Shown: positions 24,092 to 34,135 of the stretch, in pieces
How the letters are laid out: each line of letters starts with the position of its first letter
Position numbering within the stretch: the stretch's first letter is position 1
NCBI GenBank assembly: GCA_002331335.1
Contig: DCZO01000018.1
Coordinates: forward strand, 1 to 43,727
From: Nitrospira sp. UBA2082
GTDB lineage: Bacteria > Nitrospirota > Nitrospiria > Nitrospirales > Nitrospiraceae
Direction of reading: 5' to 3'
Length of the DNA: 43,727 nt
Position numbers and translations under genes: made by a program
Notes under the pieces: generated by a model
Databases searched by the model: none
Told to the model about the DNA's origin: nothing
Seen by the model: the letters and a program-made list of their open reading frames with translations, nothing else

Positions 24092-25747
24092 ATGGGCGAC
24101 AAAGCTACCATTGGTTCCGCGGTGTTAGATCGCCTGCATCGCCTGGGCGTCCGCCATATTTTCGGCATTCCCGGCGACTATGTGCTGTCGCTCTTCCAGC
24201 TGATCGAGGCGTCTCCCATCAAGCACATCGCCACGACCCGCGAAGATTGCGCAGGATTCGCCGCGGATGCCTATGCGCGGATCAACGGGATCGGGGCCGT
24301 CTGCGTCACGTATTGCGTCGGAGGGTTGAATACGGTCAATGCCATCGCCTGCGCCTATGCCGAGCGCTCACCGGTGGTGCTGTTGACCGGTTCGCCTGGG
24401 CTCTCGGAGCGGATACGCACGCCGTATCTGCACCATATGGTCAAGGATTTTTCAACGCAGCGCGAGGTGTTCGAACGCATGACGGTCGCCGCCGTGACGC
24501 TCGACGATCCGTTGACTGCTGAACGGGAAATGGACCGGGCCTTTGCCGCGCTGCTGCGTTATCGGCGGCCCATTTATTTGGAAATTCCGCGCGACATGGT
24601 CTTTACGCCGCTGGGCGGCGCGATGAAGCCGATCTGTCTGGAGGATGAGCCGAGCGATCCGGCCGCCCTGGAAGAAGCGGTGGGGGAAGTCCGCACCATG
24701 CTGGCTTCGGCGAAGCGACCGGCCATGCTGGTCGGCGCGGAGGTCGGCCGGTTCGGCCTGCAGGACGACCTCGCCAAGCTGGTGGAACGGATGAACATTC
24801 CGATTGCGTCGACCCTGTTGGGGAAATCCATTATTCGGGAAGACCATCCGCTCTATGTCGGTGTCTACGGCGGCCTCATCGGGCGCGACGACGTGCAGCA
24901 GTTCATCAACGATTCCGATTGCCTCTTGATCCTCGGTTCGATTCTCTCGGATGTCGAAGACCTGGACGCCCGTTCACCCTTGCTCGTCGAAGGCCGGACG
25001 ATCCATGCGACGGCCGACCGCGTCGCCATCAAACACCACCGATATGAATCCATCAAGTTCCAAGACTTCGTGCAGGCCCTCGTGCAGGCGCCGCTCCCCT
25101 CCTTTCCGCTCCGGACCACTCCGGCACGGACCATGACTGTGTCCGCTCGTCAGGACCCCGATTCGCCGGTGACCCTTGAAAGCCTGTTTCGCCACCTCGA
25201 TACCGTCTTAACGGACAAAACGGTGGTGATCGCCGATGTCGGCGAATCGCTTTTCGCCGCGGCCGATCTGCACGTGCGCCACCGTTTCGAATTTCTGTCG
25301 CCGGCCTACTATACGTCGATGGGCTTCGCCGTGCCCGCGGCGCTCGGCGCATCCTTCGCCGACCCCAGCCTGCGGCCCATCGTCCTCGTGGGAGACGGGG
25401 CCTTCCAAATGACCGGCACCGAGCTGGCCAGCTGCGTCCGCTACGGGCTGGCGCCCATCGTTGTTCTGTTGAACAACCGCGGCTATTCGACGGAGAGGGA
25501 AATTCTGGAAGGACCGTTCAACGACGTGCACGAGTGGCAGTACGAACGCCTCGTCGACGTGATCGGCGGCGGCGTGGGTTCGCGCGTGCGCACCCATCGC
25601 GAGTTTGAGACACGCCTGGCAGCCGCCTTCGCAGACCGGAGCCAGCCTCACCTGCTGAACGTCTTACTCAGCCCGGACGACCGTTCCCCCGGCATGGTGC
25701 GGCTTGCCCGACGCCTTGGTAAGAAACTCTCGACGGACAAACCCTAA
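24092..25747 (+). CDS. Thiamine-diphosphate decarboxylase, pyruvate/indolepyruvate type
   Basis: 2-keto acid decarboxylase. The catalytic Glu is Glu51 (TTREDCAGFAADAYARI). The adjacent HH pair (PYLHHMVKDF, residues 114-115), typical of pyruvate and indolepyruvate decarboxylases rather than acetolactate synthases, is present. The TPP-Mg site is GDGAFQMTGTELASCVRYGLAPIVVLLNN, near residue 432. The substrate (pyruvate, phenylpyruvate or indolepyruvate) cannot be read directly. GAGGATAAAGAAGA precedes the ATG. It stands alone with a divergent rRNA methyltransferase. Confidence 0.88.
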   Translation: MGDKATIGSAVLDRLHRLGVRHIFGIPGDYVLSLFQLIEASPIKHIATTREDCAGFAADAYARINGIGAVCVTYCVGGLNTVNAIACAYAERSPVVLLTGSPGLSERIRTPYLHHMVKDFSTQREVFERMTVAAVTLDDPLTAEREMDRAFAALLRYRRPIYLEIPRDMVFTPLGGAMKPICLEDEPSDPAALEEAVGEVRTMLASAKRPAMLVGAEVGRFGLQDDLAKLVERMNIPIASTLLGKSIIREDHPLYVGVYGGLIGRDDVQQFINDSDCLLILGSILSDVEDLDARSPLLVEGRTIHATADRVAIKHHRYESIKFQDFVQALVQAPLPSFPLRTTPARTMTVSARQDPDSPVTLESLFRHLDTVLTDKTVVIADVGESLFAAADLHVRHRFEFLSPAYYTSMGFAVPAALGASFADPSLRPIVLVGDGAFQMTGTELASCVRYGLAPIVVLLNNRGYSTEREILEGPFNDVHEWQYERLVDVIGGGVGSRVRTHREFETRLAAAFADRSQPHLLNVLLSPDDRSPGMVRLARRLGKKLSTDKP

Positions 25748-25813
25748 GGCGGTTGCGGCGCCGACCCTCTCAAGCGGACGACGCCTTCTCCCCGACACTC
25801 TGCCGAGACTCGC

Positions 25814-26257
25814 CTAGTCTTCTTCTGGATTCACGATGTGAAGCCCCGCCGTCTTGGACGCAGCCAGCAGGTGCGTATCCGCGCTGACGACGGTGAGCCG
25901 AAGCGGTTTCAACTCCAAGGCCAGTGCCAGGTGCATCACTTGCTGTGACCGCAGAAACGGATACTCCAACACCAGTTCCTTGGTCTTCAAATACGTATCC
26001 AACGTCGGCACGATGAAGTGAAAGAGTCCCTGTTTTGACTCGACTTCGAACTTATAGAACACCGAATAACAGTCATCCCGCGTGATATGCCCCTCTTGCG
26101 CGCGCGTCGACATCATGGCGTAGAAATCCGTCACGGACCATGTCGGCACAACGGCGACCTTGCCACGTTTTACCAGCAACTTGTTCACGATACGCGTCCC
26201 ACGCTCCATGCTGTATCGTTTGACGAGGGCGGTCGAGTCGAAATAATAGTACGGCAT
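25814..26257 (-). CDS. PIN-domain toxin (VapC-like ribonuclease)
   Basis: Probable Mg-dependent RNase. The fold starts MPYYYFDSTALVKRYSMERG with catalytic Asp7. A central Asp/Glu (SVTDFYAMM, THRITRDD region) and the C-terminal LTVVSADTHLLAASKTAGLHIVNPEE (the D of SAD) complete the acidic site. 147 residues, close to the usual VapC length. Starts 5 bases after the stop of the partner gene, whose 3' end holds GGGGAGG and GGGAG just before this ATG. The toxin-antitoxin arrangement is an inference from position. Confidence 0.82.
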   Translation of the reverse strand: MPYYYFDSTALVKRYSMERGTRIVNKLLVKRGKVAVVPTWSVTDFYAMMSTRAQEGHITRDDCYSVFYKFEVESKQGLFHFIVPTLDTYLKTKELVLEYPFLRSQQVMHLALALELKPLRLTVVSADTHLLAASKTAGLHIVNPEED

Positions 26258-26261
26258 CTCC

Positions 26262-26531
26262 CTACATCCTCCCCTTTAGAATGAGCTCCGCCAACGGCCC
26301 TGGAAGCTTGGATAGGCGGTCTTGCAGCTCATCCAATGGGACCTCTTCGTACCCTTCTTTCCGCAACGTATCGGCAAGATTGCCCTGGTTGAACGCCGCC
26401 GTATCATCCTTCAGCCGCTCGTTCAACCGCCGCTTCGCCAGTCGGCTTGAGACCTTCTGCCCGGATTTCGTTAACCCGCGTCCTCTGCTGCGCGGCGCGC
26501 GGCCTATCACTTTCGGTCCAGTTGTACCCAC
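26262..26531 (-). CDS. Putative antitoxin partner of the PIN protein
   Basis: 89 residues, very basic first half (APRSRGRGLTKSGQKVSSRLAKRRLNERLKDD) and an acidic/amphipathic second half (EEVPLDELQDRLSKLPGPLAELILKGRM), a common antitoxin layout: DNA-binding part and toxin-wrapping part. It lacks a recognisable AbrB, RHH or Phd motif. GTG start at 26531 with GGAGG upstream. The gap to the toxin is 4 bases. Confidence 0.6.
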   Translation of the reverse strand: MGTTGPKVIGRAPRSRGRGLTKSGQKVSSRLAKRRLNERLKDDTAAFNQGNLADTLRKEGYEEVPLDELQDRLSKLPGPLAELILKGRM

Positions 26532-26570
26532 AGGGTCCTCCCTCCTCGTTAAAGAAAACCGTTTGGCTGG

Positions 26571-27719
26571 TTATGGCTGCGCCCCTTCAGAAGGTGCTTC
26601 CCTGGGGCAGCCCCCTCCCCGTATTGCCGCCAAGTTCGGCAGTGCGGCTTCACCGAAAATATGTGCGGCAATCGCCTTGGCGACATCCGCTGACAGCTCA
26701 TGCCGCATGACGCGCAACGCCTTGACCGTCGCTTCACGCTCCGTCAGATGGCCCTCCTTGCCGCTACGCGCGATCGCACCAATAACCCGGCTGGTAGCCA
26801 CTTCGACCACGTCAAAATCACTGCACCAGCGGACGTATTTGAAATTCGGATCACGGACCTGAATGGGAACGAGTCGTGCCGTGCCGCGCACCAGCAGTTC
26901 CGGTGTCCGCCCCTCACCGCCCACCGTGTCGGTCACCACGTTCAGCCCTTCACGGAGCAGGCCCTCGGTCAACGCCCGCTCAATCGGTTCAACTTGATCT
27001 CCGGATACCTGAACGGTCAGCAGAAGATTGTGGGCAAGAAACTGTTCCAACTCATTGGACAATTCGTTCACCTGATAGGGAGCGGCCGTTCCACGCCCAC
27101 TCGGACGGATCACGCGCAAGTCGGCATTGTAGGCTTCTCGCAAAACCAAGTTCCTGACGGCTCGCCGAAGACTGCGGATTTTGGCCAGCTTGTCGGAGGT
27201 CTGCCTCGACTCCACGACATCCGATTCGACCGCTCGATCCAGCGCCGCCACCCGTTCCATCACCGACGCATCCGCTTGAGGCCGGCTCATCACGGCCAGC
27301 GCATAATGCACGCCCTTGTTCGCGTCATACCAGGTCTCCGTGACCCTGACGTTCTCGAGCGCCTTGTCGGTTGAGACTTTGGTGACCGTATCGAGTGTCA
27401 GTCGCCGCTCGGCATTCGTCGCGCCGCGACTTTCGATCACGAGATAGGATTCCCAATCCTTGGCCTGCGCGGTGACTTCCGCTTTAAATATCCTCGCCAC
27501 CGCCGCATAGGCTTGGTCCGCTGCGCCGTTCCGGTCGCCCGCTTGCCCGACACCGACCAAATATTGCGCCGGAGGATACTCGGTATCGGCGTCGTCGATC
27601 CATCCTGGTTTGGCGGTGCCACCGAACCAGGCACAGCCTGACGATAACAGGACAAAGAAACAGAGTCCGCTTACCGACATGGCACCGAACGGCGCGAAAG
27701 ATCGAATGCTGCTCATCAT
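26571..27719 (-). CDS. LPP20/FlgT-like lipoprotein
   Basis: Exported lipoprotein: hydrophobic signal and lipobox LSSGC (near Cys29). The mature part has an LPP20-like region (PPAQYLVGVGQAGDRNGAADQAYAAVARIFKAEV... VRVTETWYDANKGVHYALAVMSR) followed by a 200-residue C-terminal region with repeated strand/helix pattern and two late Cys (VRWCSDF, GGGCPRE). It is the last gene of the lipoprotein cluster and overlaps the previous one by 4 bases. Likely part of an envelope assembly, possibly related to peptidoglycan or flagellar-type structures (inference). Confidence 0.7.
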   Translation of the reverse strand: MMSSIRSFAPFGAMSVSGLCFFVLLSSGCAWFGGTAKPGWIDDADTEYPPAQYLVGVGQAGDRNGAADQAYAAVARIFKAEVTAQAKDWESYLVIESRGATNAERRLTLDTVTKVSTDKALENVRVTETWYDANKGVHYALAVMSRPQADASVMERVAALDRAVESDVVESRQTSDKLAKIRSLRRAVRNLVLREAYNADLRVIRPSGRGTAAPYQVNELSNELEQFLAHNLLLTVQVSGDQVEPIERALTEGLLREGLNVVTDTVGGEGRTPELLVRGTARLVPIQVRDPNFKYVRWCSDFDVVEVATSRVIGAIARSGKEGHLTEREATVKALRVMRHELSADVAKAIAAHIFGEAALPNLAAIRGGGCPREAPSEGAQP

Positions 27720-29170
27720 TGCATGACACGCTGGAGGATAAACGCCGTTTGACCCGATGCGAGATCCAGCATCTGCTCTCCCCGCTCAATGGACGCCCGT
27801 TGGCCTGACGGCTGAATCGCCAACTGGTAGCGGCCCGCGGGTACCCAGGCCCGCGCCACATGGATTTCGTCCGGCAGTGTCTGCCAGCTCCGCTTGTCCG
27901 CTTCTTCCGACGCCACGGCCAGTCCCTTGGCCAGTATACCGACGAGAAGTCCGACCCAAGGCGCGGCATCGCGTCCCGCCGCTTGTTGGGCTCCGATGAT
28001 CGCACCTTCTGCCAAGGCAAATTTTGAGGCAGCGCGCGCCAGCGCTTTGGCGGTGATGGCCGGCATACGATCATCCAAACTTTTCTCGGCTAATGCCGTC
28101 AGATTGTGTGCCGGCTCTGATCGCACTGTGAGAGAAGATCCTTGCGCATCCGTCAATGTCATGGTCTCGAACGGCACCTGAGTCTTCTGCGAAACCAGAC
28201 GCGGCAATGCGACCCGCACCACCCGCCCGCTGAGCCCATAGAGCACACTGTCCATCGTGCGATCCCGGTAGCGAGAGGATTGGGACAGTCCGCGATTCAG
28301 CAACACCAATTGTAACGCATCTAAACTGATCGGGAGATCGATAAAGCGATCTTCTTTCCGTGGTGCGCGACCATTATAGCTGATCATGACGACTTGAGCG
28401 AGTTGCTGACGCGCCGAGGCGAGTTCCCACGCCACGTCGGGAAATCTTCTCCGGTAGGCGTCCAATTCGGTCGCCAAGCCAAGCGCCTCAGCCATACACA
28501 GCACATCGGCGAGCAACGACCGTGGTGGCGCGATCCGCGACAAGCCACGCATCGCCTCGTAGGCCTCGAGCGCATTACGATAGGCGATGAACGCGTTATT
28601 GAGATCGCCGGCCGCTTCATACAAGACTCCGCTCAGGTACCGGGCAAACCCGTCATTGCGATACCCACCCGACTCCTTGACCCGATCACTGAGCAGGTTC
28701 AAGCGGTGGTCGATGCGCCTTGCCTCGACGAGCGCTTCCTGCACATCTCCCTCCACCGCATAGTTCAATGCCTTCAGGACATTGAGCATGACGTGCTCAT
28801 AGGCATCGCCCTCGTAGGGCAATGCGTTATCGCTGGTGAGAAACGCCGCGGTCTCGGACCGGATTGTTCTGGTGTAGAGCCGCTCGACGGCTTCTTCGGC
28901 CTGTTCCAAGGCCATCGTGCTTTGCCGATAGTCCCCGGCCAGCTGGAGCGTCAAGCCTCGGTCCATGCCATAGAGCACGCGGCTCTTGCCCCCATACTCT
29001 TTTTCGGCCTGTTCGACAATGGCCGCCGCTTGGGCCGGATTACCGGCGAGCAAATTCTGTTCAATGAGTGCGTAGCGATTCACCGAGGGGCCGCAGCCGC
29101 TCAGCAGGACCGCGGTGAGAACTGAGAAGCAGGAGATGGAATGGGCGAGGCGTAGGAGGAATGGGCTCAA
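27716..29170 (-). CDS. COG3014-like lipoprotein with TPR-type helices
   Basis: 484-residue lipoprotein (lipobox LLSGC near Cys26). The first 250 residues are helical repeats of TPR character (LIEQNLLAGNPAQAAAIVEQAEKEYG, AYRNALEAYEAM) and the rest is a beta-rich domain ending in AWVPAGRYQLAIQPSGQ. It carries the COG3014 layout by pattern. The only usable start is TTG at 29170, 15 bases after the LpoB stop, because an in-frame TAG lies upstream and no ATG occurs before the lipobox. Confidence 0.72.
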   Translation of the reverse strand: MSPFLLRLAHSISCFSVLTAVLLSGCGPSVNRYALIEQNLLAGNPAQAAAIVEQAEKEYGGKSRVLYGMDRGLTLQLAGDYRQSTMALEQAEEAVERLYTRTIRSETAAFLTSDNALPYEGDAYEHVMLNVLKALNYAVEGDVQEALVEARRIDHRLNLLSDRVKESGGYRNDGFARYLSGVLYEAAGDLNNAFIAYRNALEAYEAMRGLSRIAPPRSLLADVLCMAEALGLATELDAYRRRFPDVAWELASARQQLAQVVMISYNGRAPRKEDRFIDLPISLDALQLVLLNRGLSQSSRYRDRTMDSVLYGLSGRVVRVALPRLVSQKTQVPFETMTLTDAQGSSLTVRSEPAHNLTALAEKSLDDRMPAITAKALARAASKFALAEGAIIGAQQAAGRDAAPWVGLLVGILAKGLAVASEEADKRSWQTLPDEIHVARAWVPAGRYQLAIQPSGQRASIERGEQMLDLASGQTAFILQRVMQ

Positions 29171-29185
29171 CGGGATTAGCGAAAA

Positions 29186-29794
29186 CTAAAAGACCGTCCG
29201 TTTTTTCTCGACGACTTTCTTGATCTTCTTCTGCCCGTACCAGACCTTTGTATTATTCTCCAGATCGATCATGTGGAGATCGACTTGGTAAAACACCGCC
29301 TTGGTCCCGTCGGCTTCGTCCAGGATCGTAGCGATAGTACCTTTCATCATGTAGTCGGCCCCTATTTCCTTTCCGGGAGCCTTCTGCGTCTCTTCACTGG
29401 CGTAGACGGCCTGTTCCTTTCGTTCGGTCCGAATTTCGTCCCGCTCGCCCTTGCCGGCAACGAACGTGACCTTCTGGGAGTTCGTCAGCTCACGCTCCAA
29501 ATCCGTGATGAAGGTCTGCACGCTGATGTGCTCATGGCTGCTGTTCAGTACCGTGCCGACGACGACGACCGGCTGGCGCCCCTTTGCCTGAGAAAAATTG
29601 CTGAGCCAGGGGTATTGCAACGCTTCCTTCACCATCGCCTCGGCCACCATCCGTGAGTCGGTATCGTTCCATCGGCCGCTCAGATCCGTCACCACACCGG
29701 CATCGACACGAGTCACTTTCAACTCATGTCCGCACCCAGCGAGAGCAAGGACCGAACACACTATGAGCGACAGGAGTCGGCGATGGGTCTGCAT
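29186..29794 (-). CDS. LpoB-like penicillin-binding-protein activator lipoprotein
   Basis: Outer-membrane lipoprotein that in E. coli activates PBP1b. Lipobox LAGC near Cys21 after SLIVCSVLALAGC. The body has DLSGRWNDTDSRMVAEAMVKEAL, QPVVVVGTVLNSSHEHISVQTFITDLERELTNSQKVTFV, GADYMMKGTIATILDE and VFYQVDLHMIDLENNTKVWYGQKKIKK, the LpoB/COG3417 pattern. The start at 29794 (MQTHRRLLS) is preferred to the in-frame ATG at 29827: it has GGAGTG at good distance and starts the signal peptide. Belongs to the four-gene lipoprotein operon. Confidence 0.85.
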   Translation of the reverse strand: MQTHRRLLSLIVCSVLALAGCGHELKVTRVDAGVVTDLSGRWNDTDSRMVAEAMVKEALQYPWLSNFSQAKGRQPVVVVGTVLNSSHEHISVQTFITDLERELTNSQKVTFVAGKGERDEIRTERKEQAVYASEETQKAPGKEIGADYMMKGTIATILDEADGTKAVFYQVDLHMIDLENNTKVWYGQKKIKKVVEKKRTVF

Positions 29795-29833
29795 GACGTG
29801 AGCACTCCGTGCAAGGGTGGTAAACAAGCGGCG

Positions 29834-30400
29834 CTAGTTCGTGGCCCGCTTTTCTTCTTCTTTTTCCAGCCGCTCGAACAGGCGATCGGCATTCTTGCGA
29901 ACATAGTCACGAACCTGCGCGTTGAGCTCCTTGGCCTTCTCCATATTGTTCTTCATCTCTTCCAGGCTGAGCTTCGTCAACACGTAGTAGGTGTTGGTTT
30001 CCTCGTCTTTATACCGATCGATGGGACGCACCCCGCTGAGTGTCACGGTGGTCACCGTCTTGATCGCCCGTTCGACGTTCTGCTCTTCAGTGTTCTTCGT
30101 AAAATCCCCCGCCGTCGTTGACGCGGCGTAGTCCCGCATCAGGTAGCCGGTATAGGTTTCAAAAGTCTTGGCGATTTCCGCCCGGGCACGATTCTCCGCC
30201 GCGTCCCATGCGAGGGGCTCATTCCGAACCCCCGTGACCGAGCCGACCCCATAGAACGCCTTGCTGTCCTTGTCATTCATCACACCGGAGCCCTTTTCCA
30301 CCCACTTCGGAGGACCGCCACAGGCCGCGAGCCCTACGAGAAGAAGCACAGCGAGACCGCTCCCGATTACCCGCGTTCCCATCGCCTGCGACCTCATCAT
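29834..30400 (-). CDS. LPP20-family lipoprotein
   Basis: First gene of the lipoprotein operon. Start at 30400 with GAAGGAGG five bases upstream; an ATG six codons earlier would place the ribosome site inside the gene. Signal peptide with lipobox LAAC, then an LPP20 domain (FYGVGSVTGVRNEPLAWDAAENRARAEIAKTFETYT, TYYVLTKLSLEEMKNNMEKAKEL) and a basic C-terminal coiled helix (NAQVRDYVRKNADRLFERLEKEEEKR). Transcribed from the sigma70 promoter at 30469-30497. Confidence 0.85.
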   Translation of the reverse strand: MMRSQAMGTRVIGSGLAVLLLVGLAACGGPPKWVEKGSGVMNDKDSKAFYGVGSVTGVRNEPLAWDAAENRARAEIAKTFETYTGYLMRDYAASTTAGDFTKNTEEQNVERAIKTVTTVTLSGVRPIDRYKDEETNTYYVLTKLSLEEMKNNMEKAKELNAQVRDYVRKNADRLFERLEKEEEKRATN

Positions 30401-30468
30401 ATGATCCTCCTTCGTCAAAAACTGTTGTGCTGTTGCTCTGAAAAGCGTTGCGGAGCAATTGCGGATTC

Positions 30469-30497
30469 ATGCTAACATGCGTTCCTACTTCCGTCAA
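30469..30497 (-). promoter_or_regulatory. Sigma70 promoter of the lipoprotein operon
   Basis: On the minus strand TTGACG (30497-30492), 17 bases, TAGCAT (30474-30469). The spacing is ideal and the start codon at 30400 follows at about 60 bases. Confidence 0.65.
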
Positions 30498-30523
30498 CGA
30501 AACGTACCGTCATCGTTGAGAAT

Positions 30524-30541
30524 CATGAGAACGTTCTCATG
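30524..30541. promoter_or_regulatory. Perfect 18-bp palindrome CATGAGAACGTTCTCATG, probable operator
   Basis: Lies in the divergent region between the lipoprotein operon and the 66-residue gene. It overlaps the expected -35 position of the rightward promoter (TAATAT at 30556-30561) and is 27 bp upstream of the leftward -35. A regulator binding here could control both transcripts. It does not match a well-known operator I can name. Confidence 0.6.
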
Positions 30542-30555
30542 GTTCGATCTTTCAG

Positions 30556-30561
30556 TAATAT
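30556..30561 (+). promoter_or_regulatory. Probable -10 box TAATAT for the rightward gene
   Basis: Good -10 hexamer 34 bases before the ATG at 30595. The -35 would fall inside the 18-bp palindrome (GTTCTC), which is poor, as expected for an activated or regulated promoter. Confidence 0.4.
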
Positions 30562-30594
30562 CTCGTGACAAGGACAGAGGAGGATGGAACGCGC

Positions 30595-30765
30595 ATGGCC
30601 GACATTCAGATTAAGGACGGTATCATTACCATCGCCAATCTTGATATCCAAGACCCCAATATTGCTGCCATCTTGGCCGCCTATCCGCCAGCACGTTGGG
30701 CGGAAATCACCCGCCGCGCCCTCAAGATAGGTCTGGGTTATCTGAAAGGTGGGGAAAAGGACTAA
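30595..30765 (+). CDS. Small protein of unknown function
   Basis: 56 residues, start at MADIQIKDG with GAGGAGG about 11 bases upstream. The sequence IQIKDGIITIANLDIQDPNIAAILAAYPPARWAEITRRALKIGLGYLKG predicts two short strands and a helix; the helix end resembles small bacterial inhibitor or regulatory proteins, but I do not recognise it. It is divergent from the lipoprotein operon, shares its operator palindrome, and overlaps the 3' end of the caspase-like gene by 4 bases. Confidence 0.6.
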   Translation: MADIQIKDGIITIANLDIQDPNIAAILAAYPPARWAEITRRALKIGLGYLKGGEKD

Positions 30766-31655
30766 GGCGTGGTCTTGGTCGCGCGATCCGCTTCGGTGAC
30801 GGCCTTGCGTCCTTCGACCAGCACCGTATCCCCGTCACCGTCGATCCGCACACTGGCCGGATGCTGCCTCCCTTTCGAGGCTTCCTGCACCTGTTGCGTC
30901 ACATACGTCCCCAATTCGGAGGCCATTAGCCACCCATTCTTGTCCACATCGGCCGCACCCGCGAGCCCTGCCAACAACGCCTGCACGAAAAGGCTTTTCC
31001 CCTCGGAACGGGACGAGGACTCGCCCTTTCCCGCAGCACTGATCACCTGGACTGCGCGCCGATCCATCTCATCTTCCGGCTCCAGCCGACCTTCAAGCGA
31101 CAGCTCCCGAGACGCCGTCATCTCCCATCCGAAGACCGGTGCATCCAATATCAGGAGGGTGTGTTTCGACGCGGACCGCCTGGTAAATTCCTTGAGATGC
31201 TCGACCGTCACCGCTTTCGCCGGGTTATTGACCTGTGCGTCCAGCGGCACGAGGTAGCTCCGGTCTTCCCCCTCGGCATCTGGTGCCGCTCCTGCGTGGC
31301 CCGCATAAAAAATCACCAGCCGGTCCATGCGGCCGACTTTTCTCGGCAAGATATCGGTCAAGACTTGATGCAACCGGCGAGAGACCGCATCCTTCTCATA
31401 GATCTCGATCACCTCGTCGAACCCCAGCTTCCGAAAAGCCTGCGCTACCTGCTTCGCATCGTTGACTGCCCCCTGGATGGGCGGCGCCACGATATAGTTC
31501 TCGATCCCGATCACGATCGCCCACGACTTGTAATAGAGACCTTCCGGCTTTCCCAGTTGCGCGTGCGCGGTCGGACGCGCGCCGTAGGAAACCACGCCCA
31601 ACACATGGCCCGCAACGAGCACGGCAATCCCAAGAATGTACACAAATTGTTTCAT
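30762..31655 (-). CDS. Exported caspase-like (peptidase C14) protein, probably inactive
   Basis: Signal peptide (residues 1-32) then a caspase/metacaspase domain: WAIVIGIENY at 45-54, catalytic His120 in VIFYAGHAGAAP. The nucleophile motif normally reads D-A-C-x-S-G; here it reads DAPVFG (171-176), with Pro173 where Cys should be. The protease is therefore probably a pseudoenzyme that binds or signals rather than cuts. The rest includes AADVDKNGWLMASELGTYV, a calcium-binding-like DxDxNG loop followed by a helix often found after this domain. Convergent with the small 56-residue gene. Downstream neighbours are the lipoproteins; a shared envelope function is possible. Confidence 0.8.
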   Translation of the reverse strand: MKQFVYILGIAVLVAGHVLGVVSYGARPTAHAQLGKPEGLYYKSWAIVIGIENYIVAPPIQGAVNDAKQVAQAFRKLGFDEVIEIYEKDAVSRRLHQVLTDILPRKVGRMDRLVIFYAGHAGAAPDAEGEDRSYLVPLDAQVNNPAKAVTVEHLKEFTRRSASKHTLLILDAPVFGWEMTASRELSLEGRLEPEDEMDRRAVQVISAAGKGESSSRSEGKSLFVQALLAGLAGAADVDKNGWLMASELGTYVTQQVQEASKGRQHPASVRIDGDGDTVLVEGRKAVTEADRATKTTP

Positions 31656-31767
31656 ATGGTTGCGCCTATTAGTTCAGGGTGAGCCTACCGTCGGCTTTCA
31701 ATGGCTGTCAAGAAATCCGACGGGAACCGGCTCTTCAGGCCACGACCTGAAAAATTACACCGGATTC

Positions 31768-31796
31768 TTGCAGGCGCTTCGAGGTTTCTCCATAAT
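31768..31796 (+). promoter_or_regulatory. Sigma70 promoter of acs
   Basis: TTGCAG (31768-31773), 17 bases, CATAAT (31791-31796), 45 bases before the acs start codon. Confidence 0.6.
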
Positions 31797-31840
31797 GCCC
31801 CATCAGACTATCAGACTCCGCAAAGCAGGAGGCACCGTCT

Positions 31841-33726
<1,886 letters not shown>

Positions 33727-33730
<4 letters not shown>

Positions 33731-33960
33731 CGAGATTGGGAAGGGGTGGACGCAAACCAGGCGAGCCGATCTACCTACGACGGCACATGATCGCGCTCGC
33801 CCTGGCCGTGGGCCTGCCGGTTGTTCTGCTGCAACTGTACAAGATCTATATCGGCCCGGTGAGCTTCGACGCACAAATTGGGTTTGGGCTTCTCATTTCA
33901 ATCCTGGCCGGGTTCATCCTCTCTCGTGTTTACCGTTCGTCGGCTCAAAACGAGCCGTAA
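33727..33960 (+). CDS. Small two-segment membrane protein after acs
   Basis: 77 residues with two hydrophobic segments (HMIALALAVGLPVVLLQLYKIYIG and GFGLLISILAGFILSRVY) and a basic N-terminus. Starts with GTG overlapping the acs stop (GTGA), so it is translationally coupled. Not recognised; such small proteins beside acs could be involved in acetate uptake or membrane association (inference). Confidence 0.65.
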
Positions 33961-33968
33961 TACGGCTC
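33941..33968. promoter_or_regulatory. Alternating half-sites CGGCTC / GAGCCG / CGGCTC
   Basis: CGGCTC (33941-33946), GAGCCGTA (33952-33959) and TACGGCTC (33961-33968). The middle copy can pair with either flank, giving two mutually exclusive hairpins, the second with an 8-bp perfect stem. It covers the end of the small membrane gene and lies 17 bases before the antitoxin ATG. Could be an acs-operon terminator, an attenuator, or an operator for the toxin-antitoxin pair. Confidence 0.5.
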
Positions 33969-33985
33969 ACAACGGAGGAGTTGTT

Positions 33986-34135
33986 ATGCTACTCTCAAAC
34001 CGATTCGTGAATTGGGATGCTGAAGAAGATCGAGTACTGGCCTGCCTGGCCAAAATTCGAGAACAAACCCTCAACCAAGAGAAAGCGCTGACGCACGATC
34101 AAGCTTGGGGATCTCTTAAGCGATCAAAGCTATAA
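33986..34135 (+). CDS. Short antitoxin of a RelBE-like pair
   Basis: 49 residues starting MLLSNRFVNWDAEEDRVLAC, with GGAGGAG before the ATG. Highly charged and helix-rich; similar short proteins sit before RelE-family toxins. The stop TAA (34133-34135) is in the same frame as the toxin sequence that follows without a gap. Confidence 0.6.
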   Translation: MLLSNRFVNWDAEEDRVLACLAKIREQTLNQEKALTHDQAWGSLKRSKL

